Assembly: GCA_024403995.1 (NCBI GenBank)
Contig: JAKSQT010000011.1
Location: 1-43,123, forward strand
Reading direction: 5' to 3'
DNA: 43,123 nucleotides
Source of the DNA: Ruminococcus sp.
GTDB lineage: Bacteria; Bacillota; Clostridia; Oscillospirales; Ruminococcaceae
Shown here piece after piece: positions 28,965 to 36,751 of the stretch. The notes under the pieces were generated by a model. That model worked only from the letters and a program-made list of their open reading frames with translations. It made no database searches and was not told where the DNA came from. How positions within the stretch are numbered: position 1 is the stretch's first letter; each line of letters opens with the position of its first letter. The position numbers and the translations under genes are program-made.

Positions 28965-29121
28965 GGGCATCTCTAAAAACACGTTTTGAGTAAGAAAAAG
29001 CAGATAGGTACAGTAGATGCAAGAAAAGCCATCGAAGGCGTGCTTTCGCACTACGAGAGGGCTTGACGCAGCAGATGCTGTGTATAGCTGCTTTTTTCAG
29101 AAGGGGTTTTTAGAGGTGTCC
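28965..29121 (+). repeat. Palindromic repeat family A, copy 1, in the nnr leader
   Basis: A 157-base element with ends GGGCATCTCTAAAAAC and GTTTTTAGAGGTGTCC. Inside, AAAAGCAG pairs with CTGCTTTT, AAAGCC with GGCTT, and GTGC/GCAC form a tight apical hairpin. It is about 95% identical to 38049-38206. It is flanked by TATATA on both sides and occupies the first part of the predicted nnr transcript. It has no open frame of note and no transposase, which fits a MITE-like element moved in trans. Confidence 0.75.
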
Positions 29122-29227
29122 TATATATTGTCGGCAGATCATTGCAGACACTTCACAGGAGTCACGGAAGCCTGTGCAGTGAGGGTATGTGTAGAACATC
29201 AGTGCCGAAGGTCAGGAGGGCAAATTT

Positions 29228-30934
29228 ATGCAGATAGTTACACCAAAACAAATGAGCACGATCGAAGAAAACTCCGAAAAAATAGGCGTGAGCCGCCGAC
29301 AGCTCATGGAAAATGCCGGCAAAGCTCTTGCAGGGCTTATCGATGAATACTGCCGTAAAAATACCTCGGCTCTCCCCGAAGAGATGTCCATTGTTTTTCT
29401 CGTAGGCAAGGGAAATAACGGCGGCGACGGCTATGCAGCAGCAAATATTCTCGTTTACCGTGGCTATAAGATCACCGTTATCAGCGTCTGCGGTCAGCCC
29501 GAATCCGAGCTTGCAAAAGAAATGTACCTCCGTCTGCCAAGAGAACGAATCACCTTTATCGACGGATACAGAAGCAAAAACGTTGAAGCTGCCATAGAAA
29601 CTGCCGAACTTAATTATAAGTCAAATTCAGATGTTTCGGATATCGCCGAACTTGAAAAGAAACCGAACCGCAACCCTATCGAAAATATTCTGCTGAAAGA
29701 AAAAAAGCGAATGGTGACGGTAAAGAATGCCATTGTTGCCGCAGATGTCCTTATCGACTGCGTTTACGGTACGGGTTTTCACGGTCAGCTTGACAGGAAT
29801 ACCGCTTCAATGTTCTCTATCGGAACAAGCGCCTACTGCATCTCTGCTGATGTTCCAAGCGGCGGCAACTGCGTTTCCGGAACTGTCTCAAACGGTATCT
29901 TCAAAGCAGATGAAACTCTTGTTTTCGGCTATATCAAGACTGGTATGACGCAATTTCCGCTCAAACGCTACTGCGGAAAAATCACCATCGCCGACATAGG
30001 CATACCTAAAGAGGCTATCGCTGCTATCAAAGACGAAAGGCAGTATTTCAGGATAGAACGCAACCATCTCGCTGCATTTCCGCCTAAACGTGCAATCGAT
30101 GCTCATAAGGGCATTTTCGGACGTGTACTTTTCATCGGCGGCAGTTCATCAATGAGAGGCGCTGCGGCATTTGCTGCTCTCGGCGCACTAAGATGCGGCA
30201 CAGGTCTTGTCTCGGTGGCTTCGGTTGAAAAGTGCATAGATACCGTTTCAGTGCTTGTGCCTGAGTCTACATTTGTTGAACTGAAAAGCGACAGTTCAGG
30301 CTTTATCTCGTTCAGCTCAAACCGTGAAAAACTGCTTGAAGCCATGAATAAGGCTGATTCCATCGTCCTCGGCTGCGGCATGGGCGTTACTCAGGATACC
30401 ATAGAACTTACGGAATTTGTCGCTGAAAATGCAAAATGTCCTGTTGTTATCGATGCAGACGGAATAAACTGCATATCAAACAACATAGATATATTAGTGA
30501 AGAAAGGTTCAGACATCATCATTACTCCCCACGCAGGCGAAATGGCAAGAATTCTCGGCTGTGAAACAGGTTTCATTCTTGAAAACCGTATCATTGCGGC
30601 TGAAAAGTATGCTGAAAAATACGGCATCACAGTCGTTCTCAAGGGTGCGGGCACTATTGTCGCAAACAACAGGTGTACTGCGGTAAACCATACGGGCAAT
30701 CCCGGAATGAGCGTCGGCGGAAGCGGCGATATACTTGCAGGCATGATAGGCTCAATAATCGCACAGGGCTGTGAGATATTCGACAGTGCGTGTGCAGGTG
30801 TCTATATGCACGGACTTGCAGGTGATTCTGCGGCTGAAAAGCTCGGAATGGAGGCTATGCTGCCAAGGGATATTCTTGATAATCTGTCTGATTCATTCAG
30901 AATTTTAAAGGAAAAACAACAGATTGGGAAATAA
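29228..30934 (+). CDS. nnr: Bifunctional NAD(P)H-hydrate epimerase / ADP-dependent dehydratase
   Basis: Repairs damaged NADH and NADPH hydrates: the N-terminal domain epimerises R and S forms, and the C-terminal domain dehydrates the S form using ADP. It is 568 residues. The N-terminal half has GKGNNGGDGYAAA (from about 59) and ADVLIDCVYGTGFHG. The C-terminal half has GGSSSMRGAAAFAA, VVIDADGIN, ITPHAGEMARILG and NPGMSVGGSGDILAGMIG, the active-site loop. Residues about 115-165 hold a charged insertion (AELNYKSNSDVSDIAELEKK) not expected in the fold, so the protein is somewhat long. GGAGGG precedes ATG 29228. The leader contains the family A repeat. Confidence 0.95.
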   Translation: MQIVTPKQMSTIEENSEKIGVSRRQLMENAGKALAGLIDEYCRKNTSALPEEMSIVFLVGKGNNGGDGYAAANILVYRGYKITVISVCGQPESELAKEMYLRLPRERITFIDGYRSKNVEAAIETAELNYKSNSDVSDIAELEKKPNRNPIENILLKEKKRMVTVKNAIVAADVLIDCVYGTGFHGQLDRNTASMFSIGTSAYCISADVPSGGNCVSGTVSNGIFKADETLVFGYIKTGMTQFPLKRYCGKITIADIGIPKEAIAAIKDERQYFRIERNHLAAFPPKRAIDAHKGIFGRVLFIGGSSSMRGAAAFAALGALRCGTGLVSVASVEKCIDTVSVLVPESTFVELKSDSSGFISFSSNREKLLEAMNKADSIVLGCGMGVTQDTIELTEFVAENAKCPVVIDADGINCISNNIDILVKKGSDIIITPHAGEMARILGCETGFILENRIIAAEKYAEKYGITVVLKGAGTIVANNRCTAVNHTGNPGMSVGGSGDILAGMIGSIIAQGCEIFDSACAGVYMHGLAGDSAAEKLGMEAMLPRDILDNLSDSFRILKEKQQIGK

Positions 30935-30958
30935 TATTAAAATTACAGATGTATAAAA

Positions 30959-31013
30959 GGCAGTACCGCACAGAATGTATAACGTTTTTGTGCGATACTG
31001 TCATATTTTTTAA
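30959..31013 (+). terminator. Terminator after nnr
   Basis: GGCAGTA-CGCACA pairs with TGTGCG-TACTGTC (13 bp with one mismatch) and is followed by ATATTTTTT. The core again reads ACCGCACA, so it may be a distant family B copy. Confidence 0.75.
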
Positions 31014-31027
31014 TCGGGAGAGATAAT

Positions 31028-31699
31028 ATGAAAAAAATTATTGCATCTGTAATGCTCGGAATGAGCATGATAAGCTTTGCTTCATGCAGTTCACCAATGA
31101 AAAATTCAGGCAGTTCACGGGAAAATTCGCTGAATACTTCTTTTGAAACAAATGTCAGCATTGCCCTTGACAGACTTGAAGCAAATGGAAATATCAGCCG
31201 TATCGGTGACGGAATGTGGAGCGTGGAATTTGAGTCGCCCAATACTCTCAGCGGAATAAAGCTCGATTTTATTGACGGCGATGTGAAAGCCTCATACAAA
31301 GGACTTGAATTTTCCGTGCCGCAGTCGGCTATCCCCGTCAAGGCGATGATGCTCAACTTCATACGTGCTGTTGACGAAAATGCAAAGGCCGATGAGCTTT
31401 CAGGCAAGGAAAATGGCGGAAAATTCACCATAAGCGGCAGTCTGGAGGGCGGCAGCTATGACCTTACACTTGACAGGAACGGACTTCCGCTCTGCTTTGA
31501 AATGCCGAATAATAAGCTGAAAATGGACTTCACTGAGCTGAAACTGTCTGAAAATCCCACTCTTTCAGAGGAGACCGCCGCCTGTACCTCAACAACAGAG
31601 ATAATGACCACCGCTGTCTTTGCCGGACAGGATACGGAAGAAGTTTTCGGGGAGCAAACAGTTGATTTTGCTGAAACTCCCGCCCAACTTGCCGACTAA
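31028..31699 (+). CDS. Predicted lipoprotein of unknown function
   Basis: A 223-residue protein with a signal peptide and lipobox (MISFASC, Cys20), so it should be anchored to the membrane by Lgt. The mature part (about 40-185) is rich in beta-strand patterns with alternating hydrophobic residues (GMWSVEFESPNTLSGIKLDF, GSYDLTLDRNGLPLCFEM), reminiscent of LolA-like lipid-binding folds, but this is only a resemblance. The C-terminal 35 residues are acidic and Thr-rich, probably disordered. GGGAGAG precedes the ATG. It lies between the nnr terminator and the valS promoter, so it probably has its own weak promoter or relies on read-through. Confidence 0.7.
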   Translation: MKKIIASVMLGMSMISFASCSSPMKNSGSSRENSLNTSFETNVSIALDRLEANGNISRIGDGMWSVEFESPNTLSGIKLDFIDGDVKASYKGLEFSVPQSAIPVKAMMLNFIRAVDENAKADELSGKENGGKFTISGSLEGGSYDLTLDRNGLPLCFEMPNNKLKMDFTELKLSENPTLSEETAACTSTTEIMTTAVFAGQDTEEVFGEQTVDFAETPAQLAD

Positions 31700-31715
31700 T
31701 TCATGATTTTGTCTG

Positions 31716-31744
31716 TTGACAAAAAATTCCGCATATGCTATAAT
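31716..31744 (+). promoter_or_regulatory. Predicted valS promoter
   Basis: TTGACA (31716-31721), 17-base spacer, TATAAT (31739-31744): a consensus promoter just upstream of the T-box leader. Confidence 0.8.
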
Positions 31745-31754
31745 ACTTTCATAC

Positions 31755-32247
31755 GTAAAGGCAATGAAGATGAGGAGTATGTGCAGGTCGGATGCAAAGA
31801 GAACTGTCGGTCGGTGTGAGACAGTGTGACGGCGGCACAGAAGTAGCATCGGAGCTGTATGTGCAAACGGCAAATCACCAAGTAGTGCATAACGTGTTCC
31901 TCACGTTACAGAGGGAGAGGCTGCATGGCTTCGCAGAGTGCGGAGATATCTCCGAATTCAGGTGGTAACACGGACTAAAGTTCGCCCTGAACCTTGACGT
32001 GATACTTTTATAGAAGATGCTTTTTATTGAGGGAAACCCTTTTGAAAAAGAGTTCTCCCTCAAACTCCCTTCCTAAAACTTTTGGGTGTTTAGCGTATCT
32101 GATATGGGGCAAATGTCCCATATCAGATACGCCATAATACTAAAAGTCTTTGGAAAGGGGTTCGGGGAAGAACCTTTCCTCAGAAAGGTTTGCCCCGATA
32201 AGGAGCGTCATTTATAGAAGTACACACATTATGGTTCGGGGCGTTTT
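31755..32247 (+). promoter_or_regulatory. Valine T-box leader, terminator split by a repeat
   Basis: A T-box riboswitch binding uncharged tRNA-Val. Stem I includes the distal AGAGAACTGT...GGTGTGAGACAGT part. The specifier reads AGAA-GTA-GCATCGGAGC, so the codon is GTA (31843-31845), valine, matching the downstream gene. Stem III is CGGAGA/TCTCCG (31941-31954). The T-box motif AGGTGGTAACACGG is at 31960-31973, and TTCAGG/CCTGAA closes the antiterminator. The terminator 5' arm CGCCCTGAACC (31983-31993) finds its partner GGTTCGGGGCG plus TTTT only at 32233-32247, because a 194-bp repeat (32017-32210) lies in the loop between them. Confidence 0.85.
32017..32210. repeat. Palindromic repeat family C, full copy, inside the valS terminator loop
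   Basis: A 194-base near-perfect palindrome. The centre is GCGTATCTGATATGGG/CCCATATCAGATACGC around GCAAATGT (near 32096-32135). The outer arms read inward from GCTTTTTATTGAGGGAAACC on the left and, in complement, GCTCCTTATCGGGGCAAACC on the right. It is flanked by perfect 10-base direct repeats, TTTATAGAAG (32007-32016 and 32211-32220), as expected of target duplication. It codes for nothing. A shortened copy is at 25197-25244. Confidence 0.85.
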
Positions 32248-32285
32248 CATATCTCGGACCAAAACATACAAAAGGAGAAAAGACA

Positions 32286-34907
32286 ATGGCAAAGGAACTT
32301 GCAAAGTCCTATAATCCTAAGGATTTTGAGGACAGAATTTATGCTGCATGGAACGACAAGGGTTGTTTCAGAGCAGAGGTTGACCCGAAAAAAACACCGT
32401 ACACTATCGTGATTCCGCCTCCGAACATAACCGGACAGCTTCACATGGGACACGCTCTTGACGAAACACTTCAGGATATCCTTATCCGCTGGAAGCGAAT
32501 GAGCGGATATTCGGCACTCTGGCTGCCGGGTACCGACCATGCTGCTATCGCTACCGAGGCTAAGATCGTTGAGGCTATGCGCAAGGAAGGCATCAAAAAG
32601 GAAGACCTCGGACGTGAAGGCTTCATGAAGCGTGCATGGGAATGGAAAAAGCAGTACGGCGGACGTATCGTTGAACAGCTCAAAAAGCTCGGTTCTTCAT
32701 GCGACTGGTCGAGAGAACGCTTCACTATGGACGAGGGATGCTCAAAGGCTGTCAAGGAAGTATTCATCAAGTACTATGAAAAAGGTCTCATCTACCGTGG
32801 CGAGCGTATCATCAACTGGTGCCCTAAATGTAAGACATCTCTTTCAGATGCAGAGGTTGAATATGAGGATCAGGCAGGTCATTTCTGGCATCTCCGCTAC
32901 AAGATAAAGGATACTGACGGATATCTCGAACTTGCTACAACACGTCCTGAGACTCTCCTCGGCGATACCGCTGTTGCAGTAAATCCTGCCGACGAAAGAT
33001 ACAAGGATTTAGTAGGAAAAACTGTCATCCTCCCTATCGTTCACCGTGAAATTCCTATCGTTGCTGATGATTATGTTGAGATGGATTTCGGTACAGGCGT
33101 TGTTAAGATAACTCCTGCACATGACCCTAACGACTTTGAAGTTGGTCTGCGCCATAATCTCCCTGTTATCAACGTTATGAACGACGATGCTACAATCGTT
33201 GACGATTATCCGGCATATGCAGGCATGGACAGATACGATGCACGTAAAAAAATCGTTGAAGACCTCGATGCTGAGGGCGCACTCGTTAAAATCGAGGATT
33301 ACAGCCATAACGTTGGCACTTGCTACCGCTGCGGCACAACTGTTGAGCCAAAGGTTTCAACACAGTGGTTCGTAAAGATGAAGCCTCTTGCACAGCCTGC
33401 AATAGATGCTGTAAAGAACGGCGATACAAAGTTCGTTCCTGAGCGTTTTGACAAGACTTATTTCCACTGGCTCGACAATATCCGTGACTGGTGTATTTCC
33501 CGTCAGATATGGTGGGGACATCAGATACCTGCATTCTACTGTGATGAGTGCGGTGAAATGGTCGTTACCAAGGAAAGCAGCGCAGTATGTCCTAAGTGCG
33601 GCAAGCCTATGAGACAGGACCCTGATACACTTGATACATGGTTCAGCTCTGCACTCTGGCCGTTCTCAACACTCGGCTGGCCTGAAAAGACTGCTGACCT
33701 TGACTACTTCTACCCGACAAATACCCTTGTTACAGGCTATGATATCATCTTCTTCTGGGTTATCAGAATGATGTTCAGCGGTCTTGAAAACATGGGCAAA
33801 GTTCCGTTTGATACCGTTCTCATTCACGGTCTTGTACGTGATGCACAGGGACGCAAGATGTCCAAATCTCTCGGAAACGGCATCGATCCTCTTGAAGTTA
33901 TCAACGAATACGGCGCAGATGCCCTGAGATTTATGCTTGCAACAGGCAACTCACCGGGAAATGATATGCGTTACATCGATGACAAGGTCAAGGCTGCACG
34001 TAACTTTGCAAACAAGCTCTGGAATGCTTCACGTTTCATTATGATGAATCTCCCTGAGAATTTCGAGTTCAAGGGACTTCCGTCAGAACTTGAGCTTGAG
34101 GACAAGTGGCTCGTTAACAAGTTCAATCAGCTTGCTAAGGAAGTAAACGAAAACCTCGACAAATATGAGCTTGGCGTTGCTTCACAGAAGATCTATGACT
34201 TTATCTGGGATGTTTACTGCGACTGGTACATCGAGCTTACAAAGCCGAGAATTCAGGCAGGCGGCGAAACTATGGCTAAGGCACAGGCTGTTCTCGTATG
34301 GGCAATGCAGGGTATGCTGAAGCTTCTCCATCCGTTCATGCCGTTCATCACTGAGGAGATATGGCAGGTTCTCACAAACGAGAAGTCCATGATAATCCTT
34401 GAAACTTACCCGACATACGATGCTTCTATCGACTTCAATGCCGAGGAAAAGGCTTTTGAAAAGATAATTTCAGCTATCAAGGCTGTAAGAAATACACGTA
34501 CAGAAATGAACGTACCTCCGTCAGTAAAGGCTAAGCTTTTCATTGAAACTGCCGAGCCTGAGCTGTTCAGCAGCTGTTCACTGTTCTTTGAGAAGCTTGC
34601 TTCTGCATCAGCAGTAGAGACAGGCGCTAAGTTCGATATTCCTGACTCTGCAAACGCAGTAACCGATTCTGCAAGAATTTTCATTCCTATGGACGAGCTT
34701 GTTGACAAGGAAAAGGAAATTGCAAGACTTGAAAAGGAAAAGGAAAAAGTTCAGAAGGATATCGACTTCCTTAGCGGAAAGCTCAATAATCAGGGATTTA
34801 TCGCTAAAGCTCCTGAAAAACTTATCGAAGCTGAAAAAGCTAAGCTTGCAAAGGCTGAGGAGAAAATGGCTAAGATAAATCAGTCTATCGAGGCTTTCAA
34901 AAAGTAA
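32286..34907 (+). CDS. valS: Valyl-tRNA synthetase
   Basis: A class I aminoacyl-tRNA synthetase that charges tRNA-Val, 873 residues. The HIGH motif is NITGQLHMGHALDETLQD (about residues 39-55). The editing domain follows (TTRPETLLGDTAVAVNP), and KMSKSLGNG contains the KMSKS loop. A zinc-binding insertion shows CDECGEMVV and CPKCGKPM. The anticodon-binding region and the C-terminal coiled coil (ELVDKEKEIARLEKEKEK), typical of ValRS, are complete. AGGAG precedes ATG 32286. It is controlled by the Val T-box upstream. In Bacillus valS is followed by folC; here three genes and a GC-rich repeat lie between. Confidence 0.98.
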   Translation: MAKELAKSYNPKDFEDRIYAAWNDKGCFRAEVDPKKTPYTIVIPPPNITGQLHMGHALDETLQDILIRWKRMSGYSALWLPGTDHAAIATEAKIVEAMRKEGIKKEDLGREGFMKRAWEWKKQYGGRIVEQLKKLGSSCDWSRERFTMDEGCSKAVKEVFIKYYEKGLIYRGERIINWCPKCKTSLSDAEVEYEDQAGHFWHLRYKIKDTDGYLELATTRPETLLGDTAVAVNPADERYKDLVGKTVILPIVHREIPIVADDYVEMDFGTGVVKITPAHDPNDFEVGLRHNLPVINVMNDDATIVDDYPAYAGMDRYDARKKIVEDLDAEGALVKIEDYSHNVGTCYRCGTTVEPKVSTQWFVKMKPLAQPAIDAVKNGDTKFVPERFDKTYFHWLDNIRDWCISRQIWWGHQIPAFYCDECGEMVVTKESSAVCPKCGKPMRQDPDTLDTWFSSALWPFSTLGWPEKTADLDYFYPTNTLVTGYDIIFFWVIRMMFSGLENMGKVPFDTVLIHGLVRDAQGRKMSKSLGNGIDPLEVINEYGADALRFMLATGNSPGNDMRYIDDKVKAARNFANKLWNASRFIMMNLPENFEFKGLPSELELEDKWLVNKFNQLAKEVNENLDKYELGVASQKIYDFIWDVYCDWYIELTKPRIQAGGETMAKAQAVLVWAMQGMLKLLHPFMPFITEEIWQVLTNEKSMIILETYPTYDASIDFNAEEKAFEKIISAIKAVRNTRTEMNVPPSVKAKLFIETAEPELFSSCSLFFEKLASASAVETGAKFDIPDSANAVTDSARIFIPMDELVDKEKEIARLEKEKEKVQKDIDFLSGKLNNQGFIAKAPEKLIEAEKAKLAKAEEKMAKINQSIEAFKK

Positions 34908-34920
34908 AAAAACTAAAAAA

Positions 34921-35063
34921 CGCCGAAGGCGCATACTGCGGGGGTCTGGGGAGCAGCGTCGCTCCCCGGCGGAGAGTGTACGAGGGAGGCAGAGCCTCCC
35001 TGAAAAGCAGTAAAGCAAGCGCAGCAATGCTTTACGGACTGTCCGCAGTCGTATGCCTCGGCT
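34921..35063. repeat. GC-rich multi-hairpin element (family E)
   Basis: A 143-base stretch richer in G and C than its surroundings, between valS and the acetyltransferase gene. The outer inverted repeat is CCGAAGGCGCATACTGCGG (34923-34941) with CCGCAGTCGTATGCCTCGG (35043-35061). Inside are successive hairpins: GGGGAGC/GCTCCCC, AGGGAGGC/GCCTCCCT and GTAAAGC/GCTTTAC. A further GGGGACG/CGTCCCC hairpin follows near 35098-35121. No gene is seen in 34908-35144. Confidence 0.6.
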
Positions 35064-35144
35064 TGACCGACGAAATAATTGCAGAAAATCAATTCTGGGG
35101 ACGTCGAGGACGCCGTCCCCTACAAAAGAATAAAGGAGGGCACT

Positions 35145-35675
35145 ATGAGCATTTTCAGTATACCGACAATTGAAACGGAGAGACTTATTCTCCGTCCGCT
35201 GACAGTTGATGATGCAGAAGCAGTTTTTGCATGGACAGGTGATGAGCGTGTCGCAAAATATATGCTGTATACTGTCAACCCTGATGTTAATGCTGCAAGA
35301 GAATGGCTTGGTTCGCTTGAAAAGCTTGAAAATGAGTATACATGGGGCATAGTCAGGAAATCCGACAGTCTGCTCATAGGTGCATCATCCATAAGACTGC
35401 ATACCGACGACGGAAGCTGGTCATTCGGCTATAATATCCGTTACGACTGCTGGAATAACGGATATGCTACAGAAGCAACGTTACGCATGATGGAGTACGT
35501 CCGCAGAAATCATAATGCAAAACATTTCACAGCCGAACACGCCGCTGAAAATGCAGCATCAGGCAGAGTAATCGAAAAATGCGGTCTGCACTATATAAGA
35601 GACGGCGAATATTCAAGCTTTGACGGAACAAGAACATTCAAATCAAAAATATATGTACTGAACGAAGGTGAGTAA
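35145..35675 (+). CDS. GNAT-family N-acetyltransferase (RimJ/RimL-like)
   Basis: A 176-residue acetyltransferase of the group with the motif IETERLILRPLTVDDAEAVFAW, as in RimJ/RimL and related enzymes that acetylate protein or small amine N-termini. The acetyl-CoA region is visible as NNGYATEATLRMMEYV, and the late ENAASGRVIEKCGLHYIRDG segment is standard. The true start is ATG 35145, with AAAGGAGGG upstream; the longer reading from 35079 begins in the repeat. It ends two bases before the Dabb gene. The substrate is unknown. Confidence 0.88.
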   Translation: MSIFSIPTIETERLILRPLTVDDAEAVFAWTGDERVAKYMLYTVNPDVNAAREWLGSLEKLENEYTWGIVRKSDSLLIGASSIRLHTDDGSWSFGYNIRYDCWNNGYATEATLRMMEYVRRNHNAKHFTAEHAAENAASGRVIEKCGLHYIRDGEYSSFDGTRTFKSKIYVLNEGE

Positions 35676-35677
35676 AA

Positions 35678-35980
35678 ATGATAAAGCATATCGTAATGTT
35701 CAAACTGAAAGACACTGACGGAAAGACAGAATACGAAAACGCTCTTGAAGCAAAAAAGCGTTTTGACAATGTTATCGCAAACGTTAAAGAAATGAAAAAG
35801 GGCGAACTGGTCATTAATTCAAAAGACGCTGACCGTTCAAACTATACTATTTCACTTTTATGCGATTTTGACAGCATTGACGACCTCAACGCATATCAGG
35901 TCCACCCTGCACACGTTGAATTCGGCAAGTTTATCGGCACAGTAAAAGAGACAAGAGCCTGCATAGACTACGAATATTAA
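35678..35980 (+). CDS. Dabb-domain (stress-responsive A/B barrel) protein
   Basis: A 100-residue protein with the Dabb layout: MIKHIVMFKLKD at the start, a helix with paired charges, and AYQVHPAHVEFGKFI with the characteristic HP-H segment near the end. Dabb proteins form dimeric ferredoxin-like barrels; their roles vary and are mostly unassigned. It starts two bases after the acetyltransferase stop, so the two genes are coupled. Its function here is unknown. Confidence 0.85.
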   Translation: MIKHIVMFKLKDTDGKTEYENALEAKKRFDNVIANVKEMKKGELVINSKDADRSNYTISLLCDFDSIDDLNAYQVHPAHVEFGKFIGTVKETRACIDYEY

Positions 35981-36002
35981 TAATTATTGAGAGGGAAAAA
36001 TT

Positions 36003-36746
36003 ATGGTTAATGTAAAAGGAAAATGGGCACTCATTACAGGTGCAAGCCGTGGCATCGGCTATCTTTCGGCAATCTTTATGGCAAAACTCGGATGCAACCT
36101 CGTTCTCCACAGCAGAAATGCACAGCACTGCGAAAAAGTCCTCAATGAAGTCAAGGCACTCGGCGTTGAGGCTTACACTGTTGAAGCTGAACTTTCCGAC
36201 ATGGAACAGGTTGAAAAAATGTGCTGTGAAATAGACAAAAACGGCACAAAGCTCGATATCATCCTCAACAATGCAGGCTTGCAGATAGCCTACAGAACCG
36301 AATATCTCACCACACCTGCAAGCGATTACGACATCAGCTTCAAGGTAAACACTACCGCACCGATGATGATATGCTACCACTTCCTCCCCGGCATGAAAGA
36401 GAGAGGCTTCGGACGTATCGTCAACACAACAAGCGGCATCGACCTTGAACCAGAACAGGCAGGCTACTCAGGCGCAAAAGCCGCTCTCAACAAAGTAACA
36501 AGAGACCTCGGACTGAAATATGAGGGTACTGACGTTATGATGAACCTCACAGACCCGGGCTGGTGCAGAACAGACCTCGGCGGCCCTAAAGCTCCGAATT
36601 CACCTGAAAGTGCACTTCCGGGCGTACTTGTAGGCGCATTTGTTGACGATAAGAAGAACGGACGTATCTTCTCTGCACAGGAATTCAGCGGCATGACTCT
36701 TGAAGAAGCTGTTGCCAAGGCTGAAAAACAGAACGGAGTATATTGA
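36003..36746 (+). CDS. Short-chain dehydrogenase/reductase
   Basis: A 247-residue NAD(P)-dependent oxidoreductase of the classical SDR type. The cofactor motif TGASRGIG is near residue 13, NNAG near 89, the catalytic Ser in VNTTSGI, and YSGAK gives the Tyr-x3-Lys pair. The residue after the first strand (HSRNAQHCEK) includes an Arg that suggests NADP preference. The substrate cannot be told. It follows the Dabb gene by 22 bases with GAGAGGGA upstream, and its stop overlaps a possible TTG start of folC. Confidence 0.9.
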   Translation: MVNVKGKWALITGASRGIGYLSAIFMAKLGCNLVLHSRNAQHCEKVLNEVKALGVEAYTVEAELSDMEQVEKMCCEIDKNGTKLDIILNNAGLQIAYRTEYLTTPASDYDISFKVNTTAPMMICYHFLPGMKERGFGRIVNTTSGIDLEPEQAGYSGAKAALNKVTRDLGLKYEGTDVMMNLTDPGWCRTDLGGPKAPNSPESALPGVLVGAFVDDKKNGRIFSAQEFSGMTLEEAVAKAEKQNGVY

Positions 36747-36751
36747 TAATC

